From NCBI GenBank assembly GCA_964517005.1, contig CAZFAJ010000071.1, forward strand, positions 1 to 13,862: a DNA stretch of 13,862 nt, in the 5' to 3' direction. Source of the stretch: CAYVBJ01 sp964517005 (GTDB lineage: Bacteria; Bacteroidota; Rhodothermia; Balneolales; Balneolaceae). Positions 7,400 to 13,862 of the stretch are shown piece by piece. The notes below the pieces were generated by a model. The model saw only the letters and a list, made by a program, of their open reading frames with translations. It was not told the DNA's origin and did not search any database. Each line of letters starts with the position of its first letter. Position 1 is the stretch's first letter. The position numbers and the translations under genes are program-made.

Positions 7400-8149
7400 A
7401 TGTCCATTACAAAAAAACACCTTTTGATTACATCTGACACTCACTTTTCTGCACCCTTGCTATGTAATCTAAAAGGTTTACCTGTACATCCAGTTCATCT
7501 GCCACTCGAATCATTTGCAGTACGAAACGACTGTTCATTTAACGCTCAATTTAAATCTGCTCTTAATGAGATTTGTTTTATCTCTTACGAAAATCTTAGA
7601 AATGCGTTTTTCTTTCTAAAATGGTGTGATATCAATGGATTCAGAAATCACCTGAGTCAGTTTATACATATCTGCATGGACCCTGTAACTGCTGAATTTC
7701 TTGAAAAAGAAAACATTCCTGCTATTTTACCCCGGCCCGAGGCAAAACCAATTGATCTTCTGGAGCTTATTTTTAGAATTTCGAAAGAGGGAGCTGTCCT
7801 CTCCCCCGGCACAAAGAACCGGAAACAGGAATTACCCGGATTACTTCAGGAGTTAGAATTACCTTTTATCGAGTTCGATGTTTGCGAAGAAGAAAAAATC
7901 AGTCCTGATAGAGTTAAATCGTATAAAAAAACAGTTTCTGAAAAAAAGCCGGATATCATTCTGTTCCATTCCCAAAGTTCCGTAAACCGGATTGAAGCGG
8001 CTTTCCCTGAATTGATGACAGGCAGCGTAATCAGAATAGCAGCAAATACCGGAACAGCTCATAAATTAAACCAAAAAGGATATCAGACAGATGAAATTGC
8101 AAACGGTACATGGCAGTCTGTGATTGATCAGGTAGAAAAACAGATTTGA
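7400..8149 (+). CDS. hemD: Divergent uroporphyrinogen-III synthase
   Basis: This 249-residue cytosolic protein is predicted to close hydroxymethylbilane with D-ring inversion, giving uroporphyrinogen III. HemD enzymes have two similar lobes and very low sequence conservation. Here lobe 1 is seen as HLLITSDTHFSAPLLCNL (7-24) and HLPLESFA (33-40), with ICFISYENLRNAFFF (58-72) in the place of the usual FTSxNAV segment. The more conserved parts are PDIILFHSQSSVNR (184-197), corresponding to the family FTSPSAV motif, and IAANTGTAHKLNQKGYQ (213-229) followed by EIANGTW, corresponding to IGxxTAxxLxxxG...A..pT. The length is usual. No hemC or other early heme gene adjoins it, but protoporphyrinogen oxidase, ctaA and ctaB are in the same window. 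A distant homologue with another role cannot be excluded. Confidence 0.75.
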   Translation: MSITKKHLLITSDTHFSAPLLCNLKGLPVHPVHLPLESFAVRNDCSFNAQFKSALNEICFISYENLRNAFFFLKWCDINGFRNHLSQFIHICMDPVTAEFLEKENIPAILPRPEAKPIDLLELIFRISKEGAVLSPGTKNRKQELPGLLQELELPFIEFDVCEEEKISPDRVKSYKKTVSEKKPDIILFHSQSSVNRIEAAFPELMTGSVIRIAANTGTAHKLNQKGYQTDEIANGTWQSVIDQVEKQI

Positions 8150-8207
8150 CGATCTTTTTTTGGTTTTTATTAAAACAATCCAAAATATTTCGCCTGCTCA
8201 AAAACTC

Positions 8208-9035
8208 TTATTCCGGCTTTTGTCCAACGGCATATACCCCATTCCCTTTTCTGTTTTTTAAGTGCAGATCTGCATAATTCATTAAAAGGCAAAACGGCAT
8301 CACAACCGGATAATAAAATATTAAGATCAGGAATGCTGCAAGGCCTGCTTTGTTAAACCAGATCATCGGGTATTTCACAGACAAGAGCCAGGCTTTGTGT
8401 CCCCAGAAACCATACGTGTAGTGTAAATCTGCTATCCTGAAACCGGTATTCTCAAGTTTTGTGCGAATGTCTTCCTTAGAATAACCTGCCCTGGCGTGCT
8501 CTCCAACGAACGAATCATCGTCATTAGCGTCCTCCTCAGAATAATGCGATGGCGAATGCATCAGAAAATATCCCCCCGGCCTGATCGCATGAAACAGATT
8601 CCCGATCACCTTGCGATCATCTTCAATATGCTCGAGTACATCAATGCAAATTGCCATGTCAAATGATTCTTCAAAACTTAGCGATAGCAGATCTTTTTGA
8701 TGGAAATGAATTCTCTCCTTTTCAATGGCGTCACTGAAATAGTGCCGGCAATCTTCCAGGTAATCTTTTTTAACATCAACTGAAATAACTTTCACACGGC
8801 TGAATTGCGTTAAAATAAACCGGTCGTACTGGCCAAACCCACAACCTGCGTCCAGTAGCTTCCATTTTCCGGCATTATCAAACACGGTTCCATATTTTCT
8901 GATCACGCGCCGCATATGCCAGCTTCTCAAAAAAAAGAGATCCAAAAGGGCGTAAAAACACCGTCTCAGCAGGTGCGATTTCCGGATAATCTTTGCAAAT
9001 TTATCTTTTACCGGATCATAATCTATGGTGCTCAT
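8208..9035 (-). CDS. Class I SAM-dependent methyltransferase with C-terminal hydrophobic segment
   Basis: This 275-residue protein has a Rossmann-fold methyltransferase core at about 50-210. Motif I is LDAGCGFG (61-68), the acidic residue ending strand 2 is Asp87, DVLEH is at 132-136, and RPGGYF follows at 152-157. After the core, a strongly hydrophobic stretch (about 230-252) could anchor it to the inner membrane or form an amphipathic cap. It overlaps the upstream glycosyltransferase gene by 4 bp (ATGA), so the two are surely co-transcribed and probably translationally coupled. This points to methylation of a lipid-linked sugar or another envelope glycan, though the substrate is not visible. 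It runs convergent with hemD. Confidence 0.85.
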   Translation of the reverse strand: MSTIDYDPVKDKFAKIIRKSHLLRRCFYALLDLFFLRSWHMRRVIRKYGTVFDNAGKWKLLDAGCGFGQYDRFILTQFSRVKVISVDVKKDYLEDCRHYFSDAIEKERIHFHQKDLLSLSFEESFDMAICIDVLEHIEDDRKVIGNLFHAIRPGGYFLMHSPSHYSEEDANDDDSFVGEHARAGYSKEDIRTKLENTGFRIADLHYTYGFWGHKAWLLSVKYPMIWFNKAGLAAFLILIFYYPVVMPFCLLMNYADLHLKNRKGNGVYAVGQKPE

Positions 9036-10006
9036 CGTCCGATGATCTCCCTGATATTTGGCTTTTGGCGTTCAACCTGGCCTTTATTAATCATCTCTCC
9101 AAGAAAACCGATTGAGAAAAACTGCACCCCGATCACTACCAAAAGAATCCCAAGAAAAAGCAGGGGACGATTTGCGAGAGGTTCATTTAAGAATATTTTC
9201 AGGTAGGCCATGTATAAATTAATAAACGCACCAATAATCAAAAAGAGTACCCCAAGTGTGCCAAACAGATGCATCGGCCTCTGAAAATAACGGTTTACGG
9301 AAAGAAGGGTCACAAGATCCAGAAATCCATTCATAAAACGGGAGAGACCGAATTTGGTTTCACCATATTCCCGCGGATGGTGCTTTACCTCCTTCTCGGT
9401 TATCTTGCTAAATCCTTCCCATTTTGCCAGTAACGGTATGTAGCGGTGCAATTCACCATACAAGTAGATAGAGTCAATAACTTCCCGCTTATAAGCTTTT
9501 AGCCCGCAATTAAAATCATGCAGCGGTATCCCTGTCGACATCCGGGTTACCATGTTAAAGAATCTTGATGGTATGGTTTTGGTCAGCGGGTCGTGACGAA
9601 CCTTCTTCCAGCCACTCACGAGATCATATCCGTCTTCCAAAATCCTGACTAAAGCCGGTATTTCGGCGGGGTCGTCCTGCAAATCCGCATCCATAGTTAC
9701 AATATATGTTCCATTAACGCGGTCAAAACCGGCTTGCAGCGCATCACTTTTCCCATAATTTCGCTGAAGCCGTATTCCGGTTACTTGTATTTTCTCTTTT
9801 TCAAGTTTCTGAATTACTTTCCATGAGTCGTCTGTGGAACCATCATCAACAAAAATAATTTCATAACTCCAGGCATCAACGGAGGCTTCAATGCGTTCAG
9901 TCAGCTTTCTAAGGGATTGTTCTTCATTGAGTAACGGAATCACAATGCTGACATCAACAGATTCTGTATTTCTTTTATATGAAGTTTTAAAATTCTTTTC
10001 TGCCAA
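9032..10006 (-). CDS. Glycosyltransferase family 2, membrane-anchored (GtrB/DPM1-like)
   Basis: This 324-residue enzyme has a GT-A domain followed by two membrane helices (about 246-268 and 281-304), the layout of polyprenyl-phosphate glycosyltransferases such as GtrB, ArnC and bacterial DPM1 relatives. Visible motifs are VIPLLNEE (22-29), DDGSTDDS (54-61), the metal-binding DADLQDD (106-112), FNCGLKAYKR (165-174) and REYGETKFG (212-220). It probably transfers a hexose from a nucleotide sugar to undecaprenyl phosphate at the inner membrane. No ATG is available in frame near the N-terminus: the called start is a TTG at 10004-10006, and the frame stays open for some codons upstream, so the first residues are uncertain. 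It forms a two-gene operon with the methyltransferase. The acceptor is inferred, not seen. Confidence 0.88.
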   Translation of the reverse strand: MAEKNFKTSYKRNTESVDVSIVIPLLNEEQSLRKLTERIEASVDAWSYEIIFVDDGSTDDSWKVIQKLEKEKIQVTGIRLQRNYGKSDALQAGFDRVNGTYIVTMDADLQDDPAEIPALVRILEDGYDLVSGWKKVRHDPLTKTIPSRFFNMVTRMSTGIPLHDFNCGLKAYKREVIDSIYLYGELHRYIPLLAKWEGFSKITEKEVKHHPREYGETKFGLSRFMNGFLDLVTLLSVNRYFQRPMHLFGTLGVLFLIIGAFINLYMAYLKIFLNEPLANRPLLFLGILLVVIGVQFFSIGFLGEMINKGQVERQKPNIREIIGR

Positions 10007-10075
10007 TGGTTTGCAAATTAAGAGAAATCTTCGGATATATATTCTAATGTAGAAGAAAATAAAACTTTTGTCGTC

Positions 10076-10405
10076 ATGAAGAAATTATATTACTCCATTG
10101 GAGAAGTAAGTGAAATCACTTCGATCGAACCGCATGTACTCCGATATTGGGAAACCATTTTCGATGATCTCACACCACGCAAAAATAAGGCAGGAAATCG
10201 TACATACAAAGAAAATGACATAACATTTATTCTCAGGTTAAAAAAACTGATCCAGGATAAGCAATATAGTACCGCCGGTGCGAAGCAGGTAATCGAAAGT
10301 GAAAAAACAGAAGAGAAAACAGAGAAAGCAGCCCTCCCTGTAGAGACTCAGAAAGATTTACAAGAGGTTCGACATTTCCTGACTCATCTTTTAGAGAAAT
10401 TATAA
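10076..10405 (+). CDS. Short MerR-family transcriptional regulator
   Basis: This 109-residue protein has a MerR-type winged helix-turn-helix at about 5-72: YSIGEVSEITSIEPHVLRYW, then RKNKAGNRTYKENDI. LRYWE with the G/NRxY wing is the family signature. Residues 75-90 are charged and low in complexity (KTEEKTEKA), and the last 20 residues could form a short dimerising helix. There is no effector-binding domain and no metal-binding cysteines, so it is not a metal or drug sensor of the classic kind. Such short forms occur widely in the Bacteroidota. It diverges from the glycosyltransferase/methyltransferase pair across 69 bp, so those genes are plausible targets; its own promoter is another. The ligand, if any, is unknown. 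Confidence 0.87.
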   Translation: MKKLYYSIGEVSEITSIEPHVLRYWETIFDDLTPRKNKAGNRTYKENDITFILRLKKLIQDKQYSTAGAKQVIESEKTEEKTEKAALPVETQKDLQEVRHFLTHLLEKL

Positions 10406-10474
10406 TTTTTCTTTTGTCAGCTCCTTTTAAAACCCATTTGCCCTTCAGTCATTCATTTTTATTCTAATATCTGT

Positions 10475-11413
10475 TCAGCCAGCTGCCGGTTCAGGATCAG
10501 AAAACCAAGTCAGCAACAGAAGCAGAAATTCTGCACACACCAGGACTGCAACGCTTACCAGGTGCAGAACTTGTAGTGCTCCCGGGATCCCAAGCTTTTC
10601 CATACCAAAACCAATCAGCATCTGAAACAGAACCAGAAATGCGATCACGACCCCGGTTGTGTAGACAGCACCTTTTATATTTCTGTTTCTCAACAGATAA
10701 ACAATTGCGGCGGAAAGAATGAAAATAAGCCATGAAAAACTCCTGTGAACTTCATACAGCCAGCTGGTAAACCCGAGCCACATATCACGGGGCGGCACGA
10801 TTGCCGCATTTTTCACTGCATCAATTTCTTCCCTGACCTGGGTTCCGAGTATCAGCTGCAGCATGGTGAAAAAAAGAATGAATCCCCCCAGACCAAGCAG
10901 TATTCTCTTGTTTTGATTACTTAGCCTTACTGCCAGCTTTTCCCTGGTTGCTTTAAATGCGGCATAAAGCAATGTGTTTAGTATAATCATGGCCAGAACC
11001 ATGTGAATGGTGATCATCCCGGTTTGTAAACCGGATTTAACGACTTGTCCCCCGAGCCATCCCTGAAGAAGTACCAGGAAAAAAGCAATTCCTGAGGCAA
11101 CGGTTACTGATGGATCCGATTTTCTGTATCGAAAAGAAAGAGCAAAGGTTGCTGTAATTAACAACCCGATTAAAACACCAACCAGGCGATTCACATATTC
11201 AAGCCAGGTATGCACCGGGTTGAACAAGCTTGCATCAAATTGAGACGGCAGACCTTCCGCACTTATTGGAGGTATCCACATACCAAAACATTTTGGCCAG
11301 TCCGGGCAACCCAGTCCTGCCCCGGCCGCGCGTACAAGCCCGCCGATTAAAATTAAAACCAGTGTTGCAAAAACAGTTGTAAGTGCTGTTTTTTGATAGG
11401 TGTTCAGCTTCAT
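10475..11413 (-). CDS. ctaA: Heme A synthase (COX15/CtaA family)
   Basis: This 312-residue polytopic inner-membrane enzyme converts heme O to heme A for the aa3-type terminal oxidase. About eight membrane helices are visible in two similar halves. The first loop carries the cysteine pair GCPDWPKC (Cys36 and Cys42), known in the CtaA class of Bacillus subtilis. Three conserved His segments are present: ITIHMVLA, YEVHRSFSW and LQVLHLVSV. The first-half motif reads LEYVNRLVG: Glu72 is kept, but Asn75 stands where Bacillus CtaA has His60 (EWSHR). Similar Glu-x-x-Asn-Arg forms exist in other bacterial CtaA proteins as far as I recall, so this is likely a subfamily trait rather than a defect. The gene diverges from ctaB, its pathway partner, and converges on the MerR gene. 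Confidence 0.92.
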   Translation of the reverse strand: MKLNTYQKTALTTVFATLVLILIGGLVRAAGAGLGCPDWPKCFGMWIPPISAEGLPSQFDASLFNPVHTWLEYVNRLVGVLIGLLITATFALSFRYRKSDPSVTVASGIAFFLVLLQGWLGGQVVKSGLQTGMITIHMVLAMIILNTLLYAAFKATREKLAVRLSNQNKRILLGLGGFILFFTMLQLILGTQVREEIDAVKNAAIVPPRDMWLGFTSWLYEVHRSFSWLIFILSAAIVYLLRNRNIKGAVYTTGVVIAFLVLFQMLIGFGMEKLGIPGALQVLHLVSVAVLVCAEFLLLLLTWFSDPEPAAG

Positions 11414-11544
11414 CCGAAGTTCTTATTAGTAAATGATATTCTATTCAAATCGGTTAATATAGTTCAGTTATATAAAAGGATTGTAAAGGATTCCAAGTCT
11501 TTAATTCGGAATCGATTTTAAAATTTTTAATCTCGATTTGATTC

Positions 11545-11559
11545 ATTGAAAGATTCAAT
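11545..11559. promoter_or_regulatory. Palindrome ATTGAA-AGA-TTCAAT between ctaA and ctaB
   Basis: A perfect 6-bp inverted repeat with a 3-bp centre lies in the 226-bp AT-rich region between the divergent heme A and heme O synthase genes. Similar GATTCAW words surround it (around 11539 and 11578). It could be an operator, but no regulator can be named and chance is possible in AT-rich DNA. Confidence 0.25.
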
Positions 11560-11587
11560 CGGCTCAATCCCTAATTTGATTCTATTT

Positions 11588-11604
11588 TAACCATAAATTG
11601 GTTA
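11588..11604. promoter_or_regulatory. Palindrome TAACCA-TAAAT-TGGTTA upstream of ctaB
   Basis: A perfect 6-bp inverted repeat with a 5-bp centre ends 35 bp before the ctaB start codon. Its right arm overlaps TACTTTTC (11603-11610), a one-mismatch match to the -7 consensus TAnnTTTG, so a bound protein could control ctaB. The 6-5-6 geometry equals the core of the palindromes at 2388-2455 but the arm sequence differs. Confidence 0.32.
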
Positions 11605-11639
11605 CTTTTCGTTCTTAAAAATTTTATTCCAGCCATTGA

Positions 11640-12545
11640 ATGGATAGCACAACTACAAAATCATTTATTGCAAAAAGCATCACGGGTACAATCAGTGACT
11701 ACTATGAACTGACCAAACCCGGAATCACTTTTTCTGTAGTAACCAGCATGCTGATCGGTTTTATTATGGGTTCAGCCGGGCATTTGAACTATCTGCTTAT
11801 GGCTCATGCAATTGTGGGAACCTGGCTGATAGCTGCTGGCACTGCTGCACACAACATGTTTATGGAGCGCGGGCTTGACGGGCTTATGCACCGGACGAGC
11901 AGCCGTCCATTGCCCTCTTCCAGGATTAATTCCCGGCAGGGTTTTCTTTTCTCAATGGCTCTTATTTTCAGCGGACTTTTTTATTTGGTCTTGCTGGTAA
12001 ATGTATCTGCCGGTATGGTAGCCCTGGCAACAACTGTTTTATATCTCTGGGCGTACACACCTTTAAAAAGAATATCTGCACTAAATGTTTTTGTCGGCGC
12101 CATACCCGGGGCATTGCCACCTGTTGGAGGCTGGGCTGCTGCTTCCGGCACTGTATTTGAGCATGGAATGTGGATCTTATTCGGAATCGTTTTTTGCTGG
12201 CAGATTCCACATGTGATGTCGATAGCCTGGGTCTGTAAAAAAGATTATGATCATGCAGGGTTTAAAATGCTGCCTAAAAATGATCCGAAAGGCCTCACCA
12301 CTGCTGCATGGGTGATACTTCCTCTTCTCGCCCTGTTTCCAACGGTGTATAAATTATTTTATATGGACCTGGCCGGAATGTTATTCCTTTCCGGTTCACT
12401 GCTTCTCACTGCCGGTTTTTTCTATTATGGTATTTTTTTTGCTATATACAGAAACGCCACGACAGCAAAAAAGCTGATGTTTGCCAGCTTCGCATATCTT
12501 CCGCTGATATGGATTGTTTTATTTGCCGACTGGATATTGATGTAA
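11640..12545 (+). CDS. ctaB: Heme O synthase (protoheme IX farnesyltransferase, CtaB/CyoE)
   Basis: This 301-residue UbiA-superfamily inner-membrane prenyltransferase adds a farnesyl group to protoheme, giving heme O, the substrate of CtaA. The family start YYELTKPGIT lies at 21-30. The first Asp-rich motif is NMFMERGLDGLMHRTSSRPL (72-91), with Glu76 and Asp80 at the diphosphate/Mg positions; the Glu replaces the Asp of E. coli CyoE. YTPLKR (139-144), the loop GAIPGALPPVGGW (153-165) and the second motif WQIPHVMSIAW then KKDYDHAGFKMLP (200-212) are all present. Eight to nine hydrophobic helices fit the family. No cytochrome oxidase subunit genes adjoin, so the heme A pair stands apart from the oxidase operon within this window. 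Confidence 0.94.
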   Translation: MDSTTTKSFIAKSITGTISDYYELTKPGITFSVVTSMLIGFIMGSAGHLNYLLMAHAIVGTWLIAAGTAAHNMFMERGLDGLMHRTSSRPLPSSRINSRQGFLFSMALIFSGLFYLVLLVNVSAGMVALATTVLYLWAYTPLKRISALNVFVGAIPGALPPVGGWAAASGTVFEHGMWILFGIVFCWQIPHVMSIAWVCKKDYDHAGFKMLPKNDPKGLTTAAWVILPLLALFPTVYKLFYMDLAGMLFLSGSLLLTAGFFYYGIFFAIYRNATTAKKLMFASFAYLPLIWIVLFADWILM

Positions 12546-12595
12546 CGCGGGGAAATCCCGACACAAAGATTTACAGAACCTTCGACCTTCTGGTC

Positions 12596-12644
12596 CAAAG
12601 CCGATGTGCTTTTTTAGATGTGACACGACTACGGACTTTGTTTT
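12596..12644 (+). terminator. Possible terminator after ctaB
   Basis: CAAAGCCG (12596-12603) can pair with CGG-A-CTTTG (12632-12640) with one bulged A, and an inner GTG/CAC pairing is possible. The stem is followed by TTTT and AT-rich sequence. The long imperfect hairpin is about 50-100 bases after the ctaB stop. It is a plausible but not strong rho-independent terminator. Confidence 0.3.
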
Positions 12645-12718
12645 AAAATAAAATTTTTCAGTTTTGAGTTTGAAAAACTATTATATCCCATAAACCACAA
12701 TAAGACAATTTTTTACCC

Positions 12719-13862
12719 ATGCGTAAATATTTCCTGCTGCTGACAATCCTGATCTTTTCATTTCCCGTGTTTCTTTACGGGCAATCCCACTACTTTCCGG
12801 ATAAATTTGAATGGGAAACCATATCTCCCGGTGAAGCGGGCTTTAGCAGCCAGAACTTACAGCGGGCGATCGATTTTGCCATTGAAAATGAGGCAGACAA
12901 TCCACATGATCTCTTTATTCATCTCAATTCACGTACCAATGAACCCTTTAATGAGATGATCGGACCGGTAAAAGAGCGGGGTGAAATGACTGGAATTATT
13001 TTAAAAGGCGGAAAAATTGTCTCAGAGTGGGGTGACCCGGCACGTGTGGATATGACCTTTAGTGTTACCAAAAGCTTTCTCTCCGTTTCCGTCGGCCTGG
13101 CTTACGACCACGGTTTAATTGAGAGTGTTCATGACCGTGTTCAGACATATGTTCCTCTTGAGCATTTTAATTCGGAACACAACTCCAAAATTACGTGGGA
13201 TCATCTCCTGAGGCAAACAAGTGATTGGGAAGGCACTTTGTGGGACAAACCCGACTGGGCCGACCGCCCGCGTGAAGATATTACTCCGGAGGTTATCAAC
13301 CGTGAAAGACATGAGCCCGGAACAGTCTACAAGTATAACGATGTTCGGGTAAATGTACTGGCACTTGCTGCACTCGAAGTTTGGCGGAAGCCTCTTCCAA
13401 TGGTTATCAAAGAGCATATAATGGACAAAATCGGCGCTTCCAACACATGGAGATGGCATGGCTACGAAAACTCCTGGGTCATGATAGATGGCATGGAAAT
13501 GCAATCGGTGAGCGGTGGCGGACACTGGGGCGGCGGAATGTGGATCAATGCATATGACCAAGCCCGGTTCGGGTATCTAACGCTTCGCAATGGCAACTGG
13601 GACGGTGAGCAGCTGATTTCCGAAGAGTGGCTGAATATGGCCCGTACACCCACGGAGGTACAAAAGGACTACGGCTTCATGAACTTCTTTTTAAATACGG
13701 ATAAAGAACGATTTTCCAACGCACCGGAATCATCCTTTTTTCATTTAGGTGCGGGTGCAAATGTAGTATATGTAGACCCCGAAAATGACCTTGTGGTCGT
13801 TGTGAGATGGATAGACTTCGGCAAAATGAACGAGTTCCTGGGGCTCCTTTATGATGCTATGT
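12719..13862 (+). CDS. Serine hydrolase, beta-lactamase family (3' end outside window)
   Basis: The frame starts at an ATG at 12719 and stays open to the last base, giving 381 residues without a stop, so the gene continues beyond the window. Residues 1-21 form a signal peptide (MRKYFLLLTILIFSFPVFLY, then GQS), so the protein is exported to the periplasm or cell surface. It belongs to the beta-lactamase/penicillin-binding-protein-like hydrolases. The SxxK motif is SVTK (Ser115, Lys118) in FSVTKSF. The Tyr motif is PGTVYKYNDVRVN, with Tyr206-Asn-Asp208 in place of YxN. A glycine-rich SGGGHWGGGMW lies at 265-275, and HLG (342-344) replaces the KTG triad. This variant set suggests an esterase, amidase or D-aminopeptidase-like enzyme rather than a true beta-lactamase. 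It stands alone 173 bp after ctaB. The substrate is unknown. Confidence 0.85.
   Translation, partial: MRKYFLLLTILIFSFPVFLYGQSHYFPDKFEWETISPGEAGFSSQNLQRAIDFAIENEADNPHDLFIHLNSRTNEPFNEMIGPVKERGEMTGIILKGGKIVSEWGDPARVDMTFSVTKSFLSVSVGLAYDHGLIESVHDRVQTYVPLEHFNSEHNSKITWDHLLRQTSDWEGTLWDKPDWADRPREDITPEVINRERHEPGTVYKYNDVRVNVLALAALEVWRKPLPMVIKEHIMDKIGASNTWRWHGYENSWVMIDGMEMQSVSGGGHWGGGMWINAYDQARFGYLTLRNGNWDGEQLISEEWLNMARTPTEVQKDYGFMNFFLNTDKERFSNAPESSFFHLGAGANVVYVDPENDLVVVVRWIDFGKMNEFLGLLYDAM

Noticed and set aside
5471..8149. The four plus-strand genes as one functional operon or new system
   Set aside because: Gaps of 125 and 83 bp with possible promoters separate the last two, and the predicted functions do not form a pathway.
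8150..8207. TTTTGG...CCAAAA inverted repeat between hemD and the methyltransferase gene
   Set aside because: The arms are mainly A/T with an interrupted stem; it may help end both convergent genes but the evidence is too weak for a feature.
12548..12560. CGGG-GAAAT-CCCG hairpin right after the ctaB stop
   Set aside because: No T-run follows, so it is not a typical intrinsic terminator; four pairs alone may be chance.
13115..13561. A 148-residue open frame on the minus strand
   Set aside because: It lies wholly inside the serine hydrolase gene, whose plus-strand frame has clear family motifs; the minus-strand frame shows no domain and no signal.

Overview
The window looks like chromosomal DNA from a member of the Bacteroidota/Balneolota/Rhodothermota group; a Balneola-like organism fits best. 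The reasons are the moderate GC, the general lack of strong Shine-Dalgarno sequences, several promoter-like boxes matching the Bacteroidota -7 consensus TAnnTTTG, a FecA-type TonB-dependent receptor, and an aerobic heme A pathway (CtaA plus CtaB). This assignment is inference from gene content, not from a marker gene. There is no mobile element, CRISPR array, tRNA or rRNA that I can see, and no stretch above 300 bases lacks a gene.

Layout. Positions 1-26 hold an apparent terminator of a gene to the left. A FecA-type outer-membrane receptor (93-2336, minus) and a HemY-type protoporphyrinogen oxidase (2500-3846, plus) diverge from a 163-bp intergenic region. That region contains two copies of a 19-bp palindrome, each overlapping a candidate promoter. 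A large SGNH/GDSL hydrolase (minus) follows. A plus-strand run from 5471 to 8149 then holds an AhpD-like carboxymuconolactone decarboxylase-fold protein, a barrel-only Omp85-type (BamA/TamA family) outer-membrane protein overlapping it by one base, a 66-residue DUF2892-type membrane protein, and a divergent uroporphyrinogen-III synthase. A minus-strand pair (glycosyltransferase family 2 plus a methyltransferase, 4-bp overlap) lies opposite. A short MerR-type regulator diverges from that pair. Heme A synthase (minus) and heme O synthase (plus) then diverge from a 226-bp AT-rich region. The window ends inside a serine hydrolase of the beta-lactamase family.

How the genes fit together. Four genes belong to tetrapyrrole metabolism: HemD makes uroporphyrinogen III, the HemY-type oxidase makes protoporphyrin IX, CtaB farnesylates protoheme to heme O, and CtaA oxidises heme O to heme A for the terminal oxidase. 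The receptor may supply iron for the same end. The paired palindromes between receptor and oxidase suggest that iron uptake and a late heme step share one regulator. The other genes (SGNH hydrolase, AhpD-like enzyme, Omp85 barrel, glycosyltransferase/methyltransferase, serine hydrolase) look like ordinary envelope or housekeeping genes. I found no convincing new multi-gene system; the shared operator region is the best lead.
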